Shown: positions 9,363 through 19,654, numbered from the stretch's first letter. The stretch: DNA of 29,776 nt from Sphaeroforma arctica JP610 (GCF_001186125.1 NW_014040128.1:1-29776); one strand, 5' to 3'. Program-made: numbers and translations. The notes: generated from the sequence alone by a model not told the origin.

Positions 9363-12300
9363 TACACACATACATCAATACATATATATATATATAAATG
9401 TATATATATATATGTATATATAGATAGATATTTATGTATATATATATATATATATATATACGTTTGTGTGCGTCTGTGTATGTTCATAAGAACATGATTA
9501 TTCATACATGTATATATTGCAATTGTAATCAAATCGTGGACCTTCCGTATACATTCGTGTTAACAATTAGTTTGATTTGCTATGGGTACCCCCTTCTACA
9601 GCCTATCAATCTTGACGAATCCTTTGCCAGTATACATCCTGATGTGATCGAGCAGAGTCACTTGGGTAAGAACGTGTGTGTAACATGGGTTGTGCTCATG
9701 ATAAGTTCGAATCTTTTGGGTTGCTACTGAAATACTGTGAAATGAATGGACGTGTTTATCTAGCGTTGCCATCTGTCCACCCGTATATGCACAGACATCA
9801 CAGTTTAAGAATCAGGGTCGTTGTTGGGTGTAAAATCAAATCCACAGCAAGTAACTCCAGCTATAAACGACACCATGGTTTGTGAACCAGGCCCCTCGTT
9901 GAGAATGTAATCGTGTTAGTTTACCTACCTCGCTTAACATCACTTTTGATCCATTTTTTATCTATCAAACCCCTGTCCAGGTCATTACCAGTATGAGTAT
10001 AAAAACACTCACTCATATATACGTATATATATTAAGCACACTCACTCTCCTACATACTTATATATATTAAACACACTCACTCTCTTTTATTTTATATGTA
10101 TTCCCAATATGTACACACTCACTCTCATATATACCAATTCTGTTACGTATGCACTCAGTCTTATAAATGCTTGTTTATATTGTAAATACACTCAGTCGCA
10201 TATTCGCATATTTATATTATAAACACACTCACTTCCATATCATACTTTTTTATATTACAAACATATTCACTCGCTCACTCCCACATACACTTATGTATAT
10301 TTTGAACACACTCACTTTCATGTATACTTATTTATATTACAATCGCACTCACTCTCATATATACGTACATATATTATAAACACACCCACTCTTACGGACA
10401 CTTATGTATATTTGAACACACACACTTTCATATATACCTGTTTATATTACAAATGCTCTCACTCTCACAGACACTTACATCTATTATAAACACACTCACT
10501 CTCACATACACTCATATACATCTCCGTCGATCCCTTCTGTTAACGATCATTCCCGCACAGCATCGTCCAGTGACGACGACAGCTACAGCGATGACGGAGA
10601 GATCACTCCCACCCGCACACCTCACGAGTCACCCGCCCTATCACCCATACACTCACGCACACGCACACCCACGGCCCACAGTGAGTCTACCCACAGTCCA
10701 CACACCACTGATAAGGCCAGTGTAGGTACAAGTGCACACATACACGCACCTGCGCCTGTAGCCGCGCGTGGGGATGCAGACAGCGATAGCAAACCCAACA
10801 CCCAAGGACCGACTGTCTCAGGTGGGACCGGAGCCCCAAAAATCGGGCCGACAGGTGCAAGTGACCCGCCCAGGGCAAAGGTGCAATTGAATGCCAATGC
10901 CACGGTGCATGTCAACGCAGATGACCGAAGTTCGGAACCCATTCGTGTCGTGGTGCGGTCGCCGCCGCGCTCGCCGGACGCAAAGCGGGATCACGGCGCA
11001 CCATTGCGGGACGGGGTGTGTGCCCTATCGCCGGCGATGAGGGCAAGGGCGGGTGGTTCGGCTGATGTGAGTGCGAATGCCAGTGCACAGTACTCGTACG
11101 TAGTACTACCAGAGCATGAGCATACAGACCTCAGCGACGAAGGCACACCCGGGCAACACCCGCGACAGAGCCAGACAGACGCCAACACCACCATAGCCAC
11201 AGCAGTACACAGGAAGACATGGGGCAGCGCAGACGGCGACCCAGGGACACAGACCAACAGCCGACCAACCCCCAACACATACACGCACATGCGGCCGGCG
11301 GGGGGTGAGCATGTGCGAGGGAACGTGTCTGGCATAGAGAAAGGGCTGGGGGTGTATGGCGCTAGCGGGGATGGAGACAGAGTTGGGGAGCGTGTAGGGG
11401 CGAGGGGGTACGACGTGCGAGAGCGTCTGGATGTGATGGTGCTGAGTGATCTGTTTGACTATGCGTCGGGCGAGTCGAATATCGACCATCCCATGTGCGC
11501 AGAGTGTGCGGATCAGGTGAGTGGGTGGGTGGGGGAGTGAGCGAGTGAGTGGGTGGGTGAGTGGGTGGGTGGGGGAGTTAGCGAGTGGGTGGGTGGGTGA
11601 GTGGGTGAGTCAGTGAGTGAGTCAGTGAGCGAGTGAGTGAATAGTGTCTTTGATTGTGCGTGGCGTGTGATTGTGTGCTCATGTATATACCCTATGGTGC
11701 CTGTGTGGGAAAGGATGGTGTCACCGTTGGCTAGCCCAGTACAAGGTCTTCTTTCTCTGAGGAATGACTTTCGTGTGCATGCCCCGTTGTTTGTGCGATG
11801 GACTGGTGGCTTGACTTCTGCTGGGCTTGAGCGTTGTTCGTGGCCTGCACCACTGCTAGCGTTACCAGTTACTTTGTGGACACACACGTTGCACTGCTAT
11901 TCAGAAAGTTAACGTCTTGCAATCCGTTCTCCAACAATCCGTAACCAAGAAGGACTACATATGAAGATAGGCATAACGTCGTGTAAACTACACGTGTTTG
12001 TTGGTCTATATATATACATATATTTATGAAGATAGGCATAGCGCGGTGTAAACTACAGATATTTGTTGGTTTATATATATACATATACTGTGTGTACCTT
12101 CACTTTGGTCAATGGCTGGGCTTTCATTCTCACTTTCACTCTCTCCACGCAAGAGGTTACAATGTCAAGGAAGTTGTCACAGATTCTGTGTTGGTACATG
12201 AAAACCATTTTTTGTGCATATCAATATCAACGTCATGCTGGCCGGCTATATCATGTCAACATTATGCTGACTCGTTCTATTTCTCCTCTGATGTGTAGCT

Positions 12301-15142
12301 TATAGGAAAACGTTATTTGTACACGCATATCACAATCCACTGACTTTTTTTGTTTCGACTGTGATCTGTAGGTTGTAACAAAACGTTATTTGTACTCACA
12401 TACACAAAACGTTATTTGTACACACGTACCCTCAGTATGCTGACTTGTATCACTTCTCCTCTGCTCTGCAGCTGGTACGAGTGCTGGAAGACCAACTCGA
12501 CGAAGCGAAGGCGGAGGAGAAGATGTACACAGATTTTGTAGACTCGCACTACTCAGATGAGCAAGAGATCATCCAACAGGCCCAGCACGACAAGGTGTGT
12601 CTTGACTAGCAGGCATACGCGTTAACGTTTATAAGCACAGGTGGGGTTGCATGCTAATATGGGTTGATGTGTGTGTGTGTGTGTGTGTGTGCTTGTTTCA
12701 TAGGGGTGATGTGTGTATTACTCGAGAGGAGTGTTGCGTTCGGTGTATTGGTTGTCTGAAGGTGCGCGTAAATAGAGCTCGATGCGTTAATACGTGGATT
12801 GTCATCGTACACAGCTGAGTATGTAAATCCATAAGTAGGTGAGTATGCAAATATGCAAATGGGTGAGTATGTAAATACGTAATTATGCTCTGTCAATTAG
12901 GAACAACTGGCTATTTACGCGGCAGAAGAAGCAGAGCTCATTGCGCAGTTAGAAGTTATTGAGAACGAACGAGCCGAAACCAGAGCCGATGTGATAAGGT
13001 CTGTTGTGTGTGTGTACTTGGTTTGTTGTGTGTGTATGAGCCCACTCAGGCACATGTGGACCCATTCCTCTGCAGAGGTGTGGGAGGATCTATTCGTCCT
13101 TTCATGTACTTGTTTAAACGTAGTGTGGTTGGTAGGTTTTCGTTTTATGTGAGTACTAAGCTGTGCTGTACTTTTTGCCGCGTTCGTCGCATGAGAGGGA
13201 TATATATATATATATATATATATACATTATACTGGAATAGATCAGCTACCTAGTACTACGATCTATGATAGTACATAACTTCAGAATTGCTTGACTTGGG
13301 TAGTATGGGATGCCGTAGTAGCATCGCTCACTCACAGACAGAAGTCCCCGTATACCCATTAAACCGACAGGGTTCTAATGGTTCCACCCGGGCTGGATAC
13401 ACTTTCTAAAAACGAATAGACGTTGTGATGTGTCAGCTACTGTCTCCGTGCACTGTACTGTATTGTATTAGGTGGGCAGAATAGACGTTTGTGCCTGTTA
13501 TAGACGTTAGTGCCTGTCTCACTTACTGTCTGGGTGTACTGAAATGTCGTAGGCTGTCAGCAGAGCGTGACGAATTGAAAACAGACGAAGAAATGTTCTG
13601 GAAAGAAGTCAATGAGGTGCAACGCCAAGTTACTGATTTCGTGCAGGTACGAGTGTATATATATGTGTGTAAGTGTGGGTACGAGTGTATGTGTGTGTGT
13701 ATTTACAAATACAAGTGTATAAAGGTGTGTGTAAATGTAGATATAAAAATTTGTATGTGTGTGTATGTGTAGCTACAAATATTTTATGTGTGTGTGTATG
13801 TTTAAGGTGTTTGTATAATGATGTATATGTGTAGGTACGAGTGTTTGTACTTGTATGTGTAGGTACTACGGTTTATGTGTGTATGTGTAGGTACGAATGT
13901 TTGAAAGTGTGTGTGAAAGTCTAAGTACAAGTGTTTGTATGTATGTGTGTAATTGTAGATACGAGTGTTTACATGTGTGTGTGTATGTGTAGGTACGAGT
14001 GTTTGTTTATATGTGTGTATGCGTAGATACGAGTGTTTGTATGTCTATGTCTATGTATAGGTACAAGTGTTTGTATGTGTGTGTATGTGTAGGTGCGAGT
14101 GTTTATTTATGTGTGTATATGCGTAGGTACGAGTGTTTGTATGTGTATGTGTATGTATAGGTACGAGTGTTTGTATGTTTATGTCTATGTGTAGGTACAA
14201 GTGTTTGTATGTATGTGTATACGTAGGTACGAGTGTTTGTATGTCTATGTCTATGTATAGGTACGAGTGTTGGTATGTCTATGTCTATGTGTAGCTACAA
14301 GTGTTTGTATGTGTGTGTGTATGTGTAGGTACGAGTGTTTGTATGTGTATGTATATGTATAGCCACAAATGTTTGTATGGTGTGTATGTGTAGGTGCAAG
14401 TGTTTGTATATTTGTGTGTATGCGTAGGTACGAGTGTTTGTATGTGTATGTATAGGTACAAGTGTTTGTATGTATGTATATGTTTAGTTACGAGTGTTTT
14501 TATGTGTGTGTATGTGGAGGTACGAGTGTTTGTATGTGTGTGTGTATGTGCAGGTACGATTGTTTGTATGTATGTGTGTATGTGTAGGTGCGGGTGTTTG
14601 TATGTGTATGTCTATGTGTACGTACGAGTGTTTGTATGTGAAGGTACAATTGTTTGTATGTGTGTGTATGTGTAAGTACGAGTGTTTGTATGTGTGTGTA
14701 TGTGTACGTACGAGTGTTACTATGTGCGCGTATGCTGTATAATTAGGCCCTGCTACATATTCGTCATAAACATTTGTGCAAGTAAGTTCGCATGCATACT
14801 GACCATAAATATGTAGTATGTTTACACCCAGATATCACACATCACAGACATACATGCGTACGTATGTTCAACTGCATACTCATTTCTACCTACTAATCCA
14901 TCCACAGACCAGTGCACAAGTACACACGAATCACCAGCACGTACTACACACACTCGAGCGGTTGAAGCGGACGAATATCTACAACGACGCTTTCCATATA
15001 TGGGCAGACGTGCGCGGGTTCGGGACGATCAATGAGCTGCGACTGGGAAGATCTGCCCATGTGCAGGTGAGTGGTAGTAGTGGCATGGGCCAGTGAGTGG
15101 GTGACTGTCTACTATGTATGTGTATGTGTATGGCTGCTACTA

Positions 15143-15191
<49 letters not shown>

Positions 15192-17916
15192 CTCCCATCG
15201 TATCCTATATTAATTGTTTCTCCACGTGTTCAACTATTTGTCACTTGCTGCTCTCGTGTGTATGGATTCTGTGTAGCATCCAAATAAACCTAGTTTATGT
15301 TTACTGACTGTTGCAGCCGGCATATCATTCTCCACACATCAAGTGGCTTGTATTTACAGCCCCCCACCCCCCTCACTCTCCCCTTTAATTGTCCATTACC
15401 AGGTGCCATGGGAGGAAATCAACGCCGCATGGGGCCAGGCGGTGTTGTTGCTGGATACCCTTGCAAGCCATATAGGGCTGACGTTCTCCCTCTTCAGACT
15501 GCACCCCCAGGGATCACGCTCTAGACTGGAACGACTCGACAACGGACAGCATTTGGATCTGTATGTATCATCCGCATGTGTAGGTGGTATTCGCATAACT
15601 ATATGTGGTGTTCGCATGGGCTTAAATTCGAACGTAGTTCGGTACATTTCAGTCTCACTGTGTTTCGAGAATGTTAGAGGTGCCTGTAAGTGTGTAGCAT
15701 TCTCCAAATCAGGAATCGGGCCTGTGCCATTTATGTTTAATTTCAGGATTTGGATCAACCGGGTCTGTGCATTTGTGCCTATTTGGGATACGTCCGCTGC
15801 TCGTTCTCACGGTGTGTGTGCCTGACAAATCGTTTGAACGTCCGTTGTCCGTCAGCGTTGATAAACCAGTAAACGTAGGAGAGCTGTACACGCGGGATTC
15901 ATGACAATGTATCTGTACATGTTTACATGCCACCTGTTGCACATGACATGGGTGTCTCTGTGACAGTACCTGTTGCACAAGGCATGGGTGTGGGGATTAT
16001 CCGCCACTTTATGGGGTCGCATTTATCTTCTGTGTCTAGCTGTATTTGTTTATTCGTAAACTGCTCAGTAGGGCCACAGCCCCACTGTGCGGTGTGACGT
16101 TGACTTAGGATGTGTCGCACGCGTTGTCTGGCGTGGGTGCGTTGTAGGGTTTACTGAACCCTAAACCCTAAATCTTAAAACACTCAAAACCCTAAACCTC
16201 TAAAATCTTAAAACACTCAAAACCCTAAACCTCTAAATTTTTAAAACTCTAAAACCGTAAACCGCTACAGTCTTAAACATCTAAAATTATAGTATATATT
16301 GACAATCCCAACCATATTAAATAATTACAATCCCAATTATGTCATAATCACTTTCCTTATTAAGTTTTACAACCCCGTTCCTAATTATGCTAGCTTGGGA
16401 TGTGGTGTTTACCTCACTATTGCGATGATCTCTCCCCATCGCCAGCCTCCACTGCCGCACTAACATCACACTCTTCTGCGCCCTTCCTGCACCTGTCTGT
16501 GGCATATGATACACCTGCATCCCTGTGTCTAAGTGTGTGTATGTGTACTTTTGTGTGTGTAATTTTATGTATGTATGTGTGTGTGTGTGTGTACGTGTGT
16601 GTGTACTTTTATGTGTGTACGTGTGTGTTTGTACATTTGTGTGTGTGCGTGTATGTGTGTGCACCTGTGTGTTTGTACATTTGTGTGTGCGTGTATGTAT
16701 GTGCATATGTGTGTGTACGTGTGTGTGTACATTCGTGTGTGTGTGTGTGTGTGTGTGTTACTTTTTATGTGTATGTGTGTGTACGTGTGTGTGTATTGCA
16801 GGTGGTTGTCGTCTGGCCTGCAGGTCTTTAAGACCGCGTCGTACGATCAGGCTATGGTGGCATATCTCAACTGTTTACACGACCTGAGCAAACGTATCGA
16901 GGTCATGGATCAGCGCTTCAAGCTGCCTTACGAGTAAGTGATCGATATGTGTGTGTGTTTACGAGTAAGATCATATATATGTGTGTGTTTACGAGTAAGA
17001 TCATATATACGTGTGTGTTTACGAGTAAGATTGATATGTGTGTGTGTTTACGAGTAAGATAGATATATATGTGTGTGTTTACGAGTAAGATACGAATAGA
17101 TATGTGTGTTTACGAGTAAGTTAGAAATGTGTGTGTGTTTACGAGTAAGATAGATATGTGTGTGTTTACGAGTAAGATAAATATGTGTGTGTGTTTACGA
17201 GTAAGATAAATATGTGTGTGTGTTTACGACTAAGATACATATATACGTGTTTGTTTACATGCAAGATACATATGTGTGTGTGTATTATTGCAGAAGGGAC
17301 AGTGTCAATGCTACACCACATCCTTATAGTTCCTATAGTTTGTTCATTCATGCTACATATCTATACTGCCCTTAGTTGTCTCATTCAAACTACACACCCA
17401 ATGACTATAGGACAGACACACTCGACCTTACCTTTGCTTAACGTGAGGACATACCAATCGTCTGCTGTCATGTCATTATAACATACAGACTGATGTGCCG
17501 TGAAGCTCTATGTGTTGTATTATATATTAACTCACCACTCAGGCATGCACACTCCTTCGGGCCCTATCTATCCATGGGTGCACACTATGTCACTGGCAAT
17601 GGTCACTGTTGGTCGATCGTCTATGTGTGTGTTTTGAATTCATCTGCACCTCATCTGCTCACAGTGTGTGTCTAACGTTATCTGCACCTCATTTGCTCAC
17701 AGGCAAACGCCCAGTCAGAAGGACAAAATCGGCGGCGCGTCCATCAAACGAGGGCTGCCCAACACGGATGAAAAATGGACCAAGGCGTGCAAGTTTACGC
17801 TCACCAATCTCAAGTGGTGCCTGACCTGGATCTGCAAGGTGGGCAAAGTTCGGAATAAAACTGAGTCGCACTTGGCTGACCTTGTATGCGTATGGGTCAT
17901 GCGGTGTACTGTGTGA
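8951..17916 (+). CDS. BECN1: Beclin 1 (Atg6/Vps30 family), ten exons
   Basis: Exons: 8951-9001, 9602-9665, 10561-11516, 12472-12594, 12901-12998, 13553-13646, 14908-15066, 15403-15560, 16802-16933 and 17703-17916. All have GT-AG borders and compatible phases, giving about 682 residues against about 450 in human. The N-terminus has FTCQYC and then PINLDESF, as in Beclin. Exon 3 adds a long Ser/Thr/Pro-rich disordered insert and ends with the BH3-like DLFDYASG, then [10 protein letters not shown], the second CxxC. Exons 4-6 and early exon 7 encode the coiled coil. Exons 7-10 encode the BARA domain ([67 protein letters not shown]). Beclin 1 is the regulatory subunit of the VPS34/VPS15 PI3-kinase complexes that start autophagy and sort endosomes. 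The C-terminus is longer than usual (KVGKVRNK and onward); a weak GTGGGC donor at 17839 leaves an extra splice possible. Confidence 0.93.
9228..9475. repeat. compound (CA)n/(TA)n microsatellite in BECN1 intron 1
   Basis: Long CA, TA and TG dinucleotide blocks, with short GATA and TACA interruptions, fill the middle of intron 1 (9002-9601). Open frames on both strands here are artefacts of the repeat. Confidence 0.95.
9990..10515. repeat. CACACTCACTCTC minisatellite in BECN1 intron 2
   Basis: About a dozen diverged copies of a unit made of cacactcactctcatata plus cttatatatattaaa fill the 3' half of intron 2 (9666-10560). The array stops about 45 bp before the acceptor cccgcacag. Its sense strand is pyrimidine-rich in part, so it could act as an extended polypyrimidine region. 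Confidence 0.8.
11517..11642 (+). repeat. GTGAGTGG array starting at the BECN1 intron 3 donor
   Basis: The intron opens gatcag|GTGAGTGGGTGG, and the GTGAGT/GGGTGG motif then repeats for about 125 bp. The repeat is therefore made of 5' splice-site consensus. Two stretches (11551-11575 and 11587-11605) contain four or more closely spaced GGG runs on the sense strand, the pattern of a G-quadruplex. The remainder of intron 3 (11643-12471) has no supported gene; a short duplication with ttataTATACATAT lies near 11960-12080. Confidence 0.8.
12667..12690. repeat. (GT)n microsatellite in BECN1 intron 4
   Basis: This is a short pure GT run. The rest of intron 4 (12595-12900) has a small repetition of gtgagtatgtaaatac just upstream of the acceptor caattag. 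Confidence 0.85.
12999..13552 (+). other. BECN1 intron 5, (TA)n near 13199-13225
   Basis: The donor is AG|GTCTGT and the acceptor gtcgtag. It holds a short TA microsatellite and two similar segments with tagacgtt.gtgcctgt near 13480-13515. Nothing coding is recognised. Confidence 0.6.
13647..14738 (+). repeat. large GTACGAGTGT minisatellite filling BECN1 intron 6
   Basis: The array starts exactly at the authentic donor, gtgcag|GTACGAGTGT, and runs for about 1.1 kb. Units of about 30-36 bp combine a gtaggtacgagtgttt core with variable GTATGTGT spacers. I count about 17 close matches to the tacgagtg core, plus at least eight tacaagtg/tacgattg variants. Many copies are preceded by AG (taggtacgagt), so they mimic AG|GTACGA donors. 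Long open frames of Cys/Val/Tyr composition here are repeat artefacts. Confidence 0.9.
15141..15188. repeat. (TA)n microsatellite in BECN1 intron 7
   Basis: A nearly pure TA run lies in intron 7 (15067-15402). A short pyrimidine-rich segment with CCCCCACCCCCC precedes the acceptor attaccag. Confidence 0.95.
16144..16265. repeat. interstitial telomere-like CCCTAAA block in BECN1 intron 8
   Basis: GAACCCTAAACCCTAAATC is followed by repeated aaaaccctaaacctctaaa and cttaaaacactc units, which decay rightward. CCCTAAA is the complement of TTTAGGG, a telomere repeat in several eukaryotic lineages. The block sits in the middle of intron 8 (15561-16801), and the flanking intron has no recognised gene. 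Confidence 0.7.
16525..16801. repeat. GT-rich repeat abutting the BECN1 exon 9 acceptor
   Basis: Irregular TGTGTGTACGTGTGTG units run up to the acceptor tgtgtattgcag at 16801. The usual polypyrimidine tract is replaced by alternating TG, a known weaker context that can bind CELF-type or TDP-43-type proteins in animals. Confidence 0.85.
16934..17275 (+). repeat. array of duplicated 5' splice sites in BECN1 intron 9
   Basis: Exon 9 ends ccttacga|GTAAGTG. The intron then carries nine near-perfect copies of tttacgaGTAAGA (one GTAAGTT), about 30-37 bp apart with ATATGTGTGTGTG spacers, followed by two decayed copies (tttacgacTAAG, tttacatgcaag). Each copy reproduces the last bases of exon 9 as well as the donor. 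The array ends at a good acceptor-like attattgcag (17293), but nothing Beclin-like follows it. The remainder, 17294-17702, has no recognised feature. Confidence 0.92.
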
Positions 17917-18030
17917 ACGTATATACCTTGAGCGGTTTGGTCTGTTATGATTTTAAGGTTTAGGGTTTTGGTCTTCGTACTTAGATTGTATCTTGATGAT
18001 CTCATGTCTACACCACAATATTTGTATCGA

Positions 18031-18353
18031 ATGGGCTGTTGCCATAGCAACCACGTGAGTGAGGACGAGCGGTTAAACAACCTGGATCCACTCGCACCCC
18101 CTATAGACCTACAGTCACTTCAGCGACAACATATGTTACAATGCACACATTGTTATAAAGACTTCTCTCGGTTGGGCACGAGTGAACTTCAGTTTCTGTG
18201 TGTATATGAGCCTGGATGTGCATGTGATGTATGAAACCTGGTGGTACTTTTTGAGTTTGGCTATTGTCCTTCCAGGCATGGTAGGCATGGATCAATATAA
18301 CCATCAAATGGGCACTATTGAATATAGTCATCAGATAATTTCTATCGATATAG

Positions 18354-18387
<34 letters not shown>

Positions 18388-18432
18388 ATGTATGTACGTA
18401 TGTATGTATGTATGTATGTATGTATGTATGTA

Positions 18433-18491
<59 letters not shown>

Positions 18492-18910
18492 CTGCGAATA
18501 TCTATGTATGTATAAAATTATCCTAGATGCAATCTCTTGCTTGTACTTCCCCTATCTTATTATGACACTGATGGAGATGCTGACTTGCACTCTCCAATAG
18601 TTTACATAATGTCTGAGCAGACCGTTTTCTTGGCACTCGATTTCGTTTCCGTTACCGTTTAGTACGGAACGACGGGTCGCCGGTGTAGTCTTGACCTCCT
18701 TCCGGTGTTTGTTGATTCTTTGCCTGTTAACGTTTTCAAACTTAACATAACACCCCGATCGTAGTGTGTGCCAGACACTCAGGACAGGTGATGCACTTCT
18801 TCGCATTGCCACCTCCAGTCACCGATTCCGTGCCCACGACGTTAGGCCCATCGACTGAGCTCTCATCAATCGAGAGCGTTGCCATGGCGACCAATGTACT
18901 CGCCAGCAGG
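18031..18910 (+). CDS. probable LAMTOR1-like (Ragulator p18) gene, incomplete model
   Basis: An ATG at 18031 opens MGCCHSNH followed by [15 protein letters not shown]. This matches the layout of LAMTOR1: Gly2 for myristoylation, Cys3/Cys4 for palmitoylation, an acidic ED stretch, then LxP/PP. A second block, about 18789-18910, reads [15 protein letters not shown] then [18 protein letters not shown]. It resembles the LPPLPSL and SDLQQVSRIAAYAYSAL region of LAMTOR1 and ends at a good GTACGT donor. I cannot place the first donor, a middle exon (one may begin after cttccag at 18276) or the last exon, so the coordinates are provisional. LAMTOR1 anchors Ragulator and Rag GTPases on lysosomes for mTORC1 activation. 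The start lies 114 bp beyond the BECN1 stop. Another dually acylated MGCC protein is the alternative. Confidence 0.42.
18038..18051. promoter_or_regulatory. X-box-like palindrome (RFX-type site) at the start codon
   Basis: GTTGCCATAGCAAC differs by one base from the symmetric X-box GTTGCCATGGCAAC. It overlaps codons 3-7 of the LAMTOR1-like start. GTTGCCATGGCGAC at 18878-18891 is a second one-mismatch match, also in putative coding sequence. RFX binding is inferred from the motif only, and coding constraint could explain either one. Confidence 0.3.
18350..18490. repeat. (TA)n/(TG)n/(TATG)n compound microsatellite
   Basis: TA, TG and TATG/TACG blocks lie in tandem within the putative LAMTOR1-like intron. 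The frames crossing it are artefacts. Confidence 0.95.
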
Positions 18911-19433
18911 GTACGTAGTAGGTATGGTGTGGCCTGGTACAAAAGTCATTCACATCCATACACACACTCACATAACCCTCACGACAGAGCCCAATCTCTG
19001 TGCAGTGAGTGCTTTCAAGCACACCACCAAACCCCGTAGGGCATGCACCTGTCACCCAGAAATTCGGACTGGGGTCTTCTAGGTCAGGGCTTTATTTCCG
19101 GGTGAGCTTCGATTGGTACCACAGTGCTGGCAGAGAGTGTTCAGTTCAATATGGACACGCCACGGGACAATCGCATGCGTTGGTACACGCATGTTAGGAC
19201 CGGCAATTGGGTGCACATATGACCTGGCTGGACAGTTTGGGTCCGGATGTGACCCAAAAGGACGGTGTTGAGCGACCCGTGGGCTGGCCTGATGTCGACA
19301 GCTAAACTGGTGTGTGTGCTGTGATAGTACGACGCGGGTACGGTTTAACCATCAGGAGAGTGCAGTACCCGGCGTGCCCAACTCAATGAACAGGCCGCAA
19401 ATGTCAGCCGAGCACGGGCGCATGGTGCGTGTA
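18911..19433. other. no recognised gene
   Basis: This follows the GTACGT donor of the LAMTOR1-like block. A further exon or 3' UTR could lie here, but I recognise none. Composition is near-balanced and free of simple repeats, unlike the flanks. Confidence 0.3.
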
Positions 19434-19654
19434 GGGTTTTAGTACTCTGTTCATGACAGCTGTTGCCAAGCAACCGAAAGTGTTTAAGGTTTTTAGGTTT
19501 TAGTTGACAGCTGTTGCCAAGCAACTGACCGGGTTTAAGGTTGTTAGGGTTTTAGTACTCTGTTCATGACAGGTGTTGCCAAGCAACCGACTGGGTTTAA
19601 GGTTTTTAGAGTCTTAGTACTCTGTTCATGACAGCTGTTGCCAAGCAACCGGCC
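19434..19654. repeat. 51/62-bp minisatellite carrying GTTGCCAAGCAAC palindromes
   Basis: Four copies of a unit containing gtactctgttcatgacag, ctGTTGCCAAGCAACcga and gtttaaggtttttaggg lie in tandem. The palindrome starts at 19462, 19513, 19575 and 19637 (spacings 51, 62, 62). GTTGC-CAA-GCAAC is a perfect inverted repeat related to the RFX X-box but one base shorter. The GGTTTAAGGTTTTTAGGG part resembles TTTAGGG telomeric words. Confidence 0.85.

Noticed and set aside
14394-14742. Cys/Val/Tyr-rich open frames in BECN1 intron 6
   Set aside because: They are translations of a GTATGTGT minisatellite inside an intron whose flanking exons join in phase.
17294-17481. Alternative BECN1 exon after the acceptor-like attattgcag
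   Set aside because: It would continue in phase from exon 9 and stay open to 17481, but its residues have no Beclin similarity, whereas splicing to 17703 restores the conserved BARA C-terminus.
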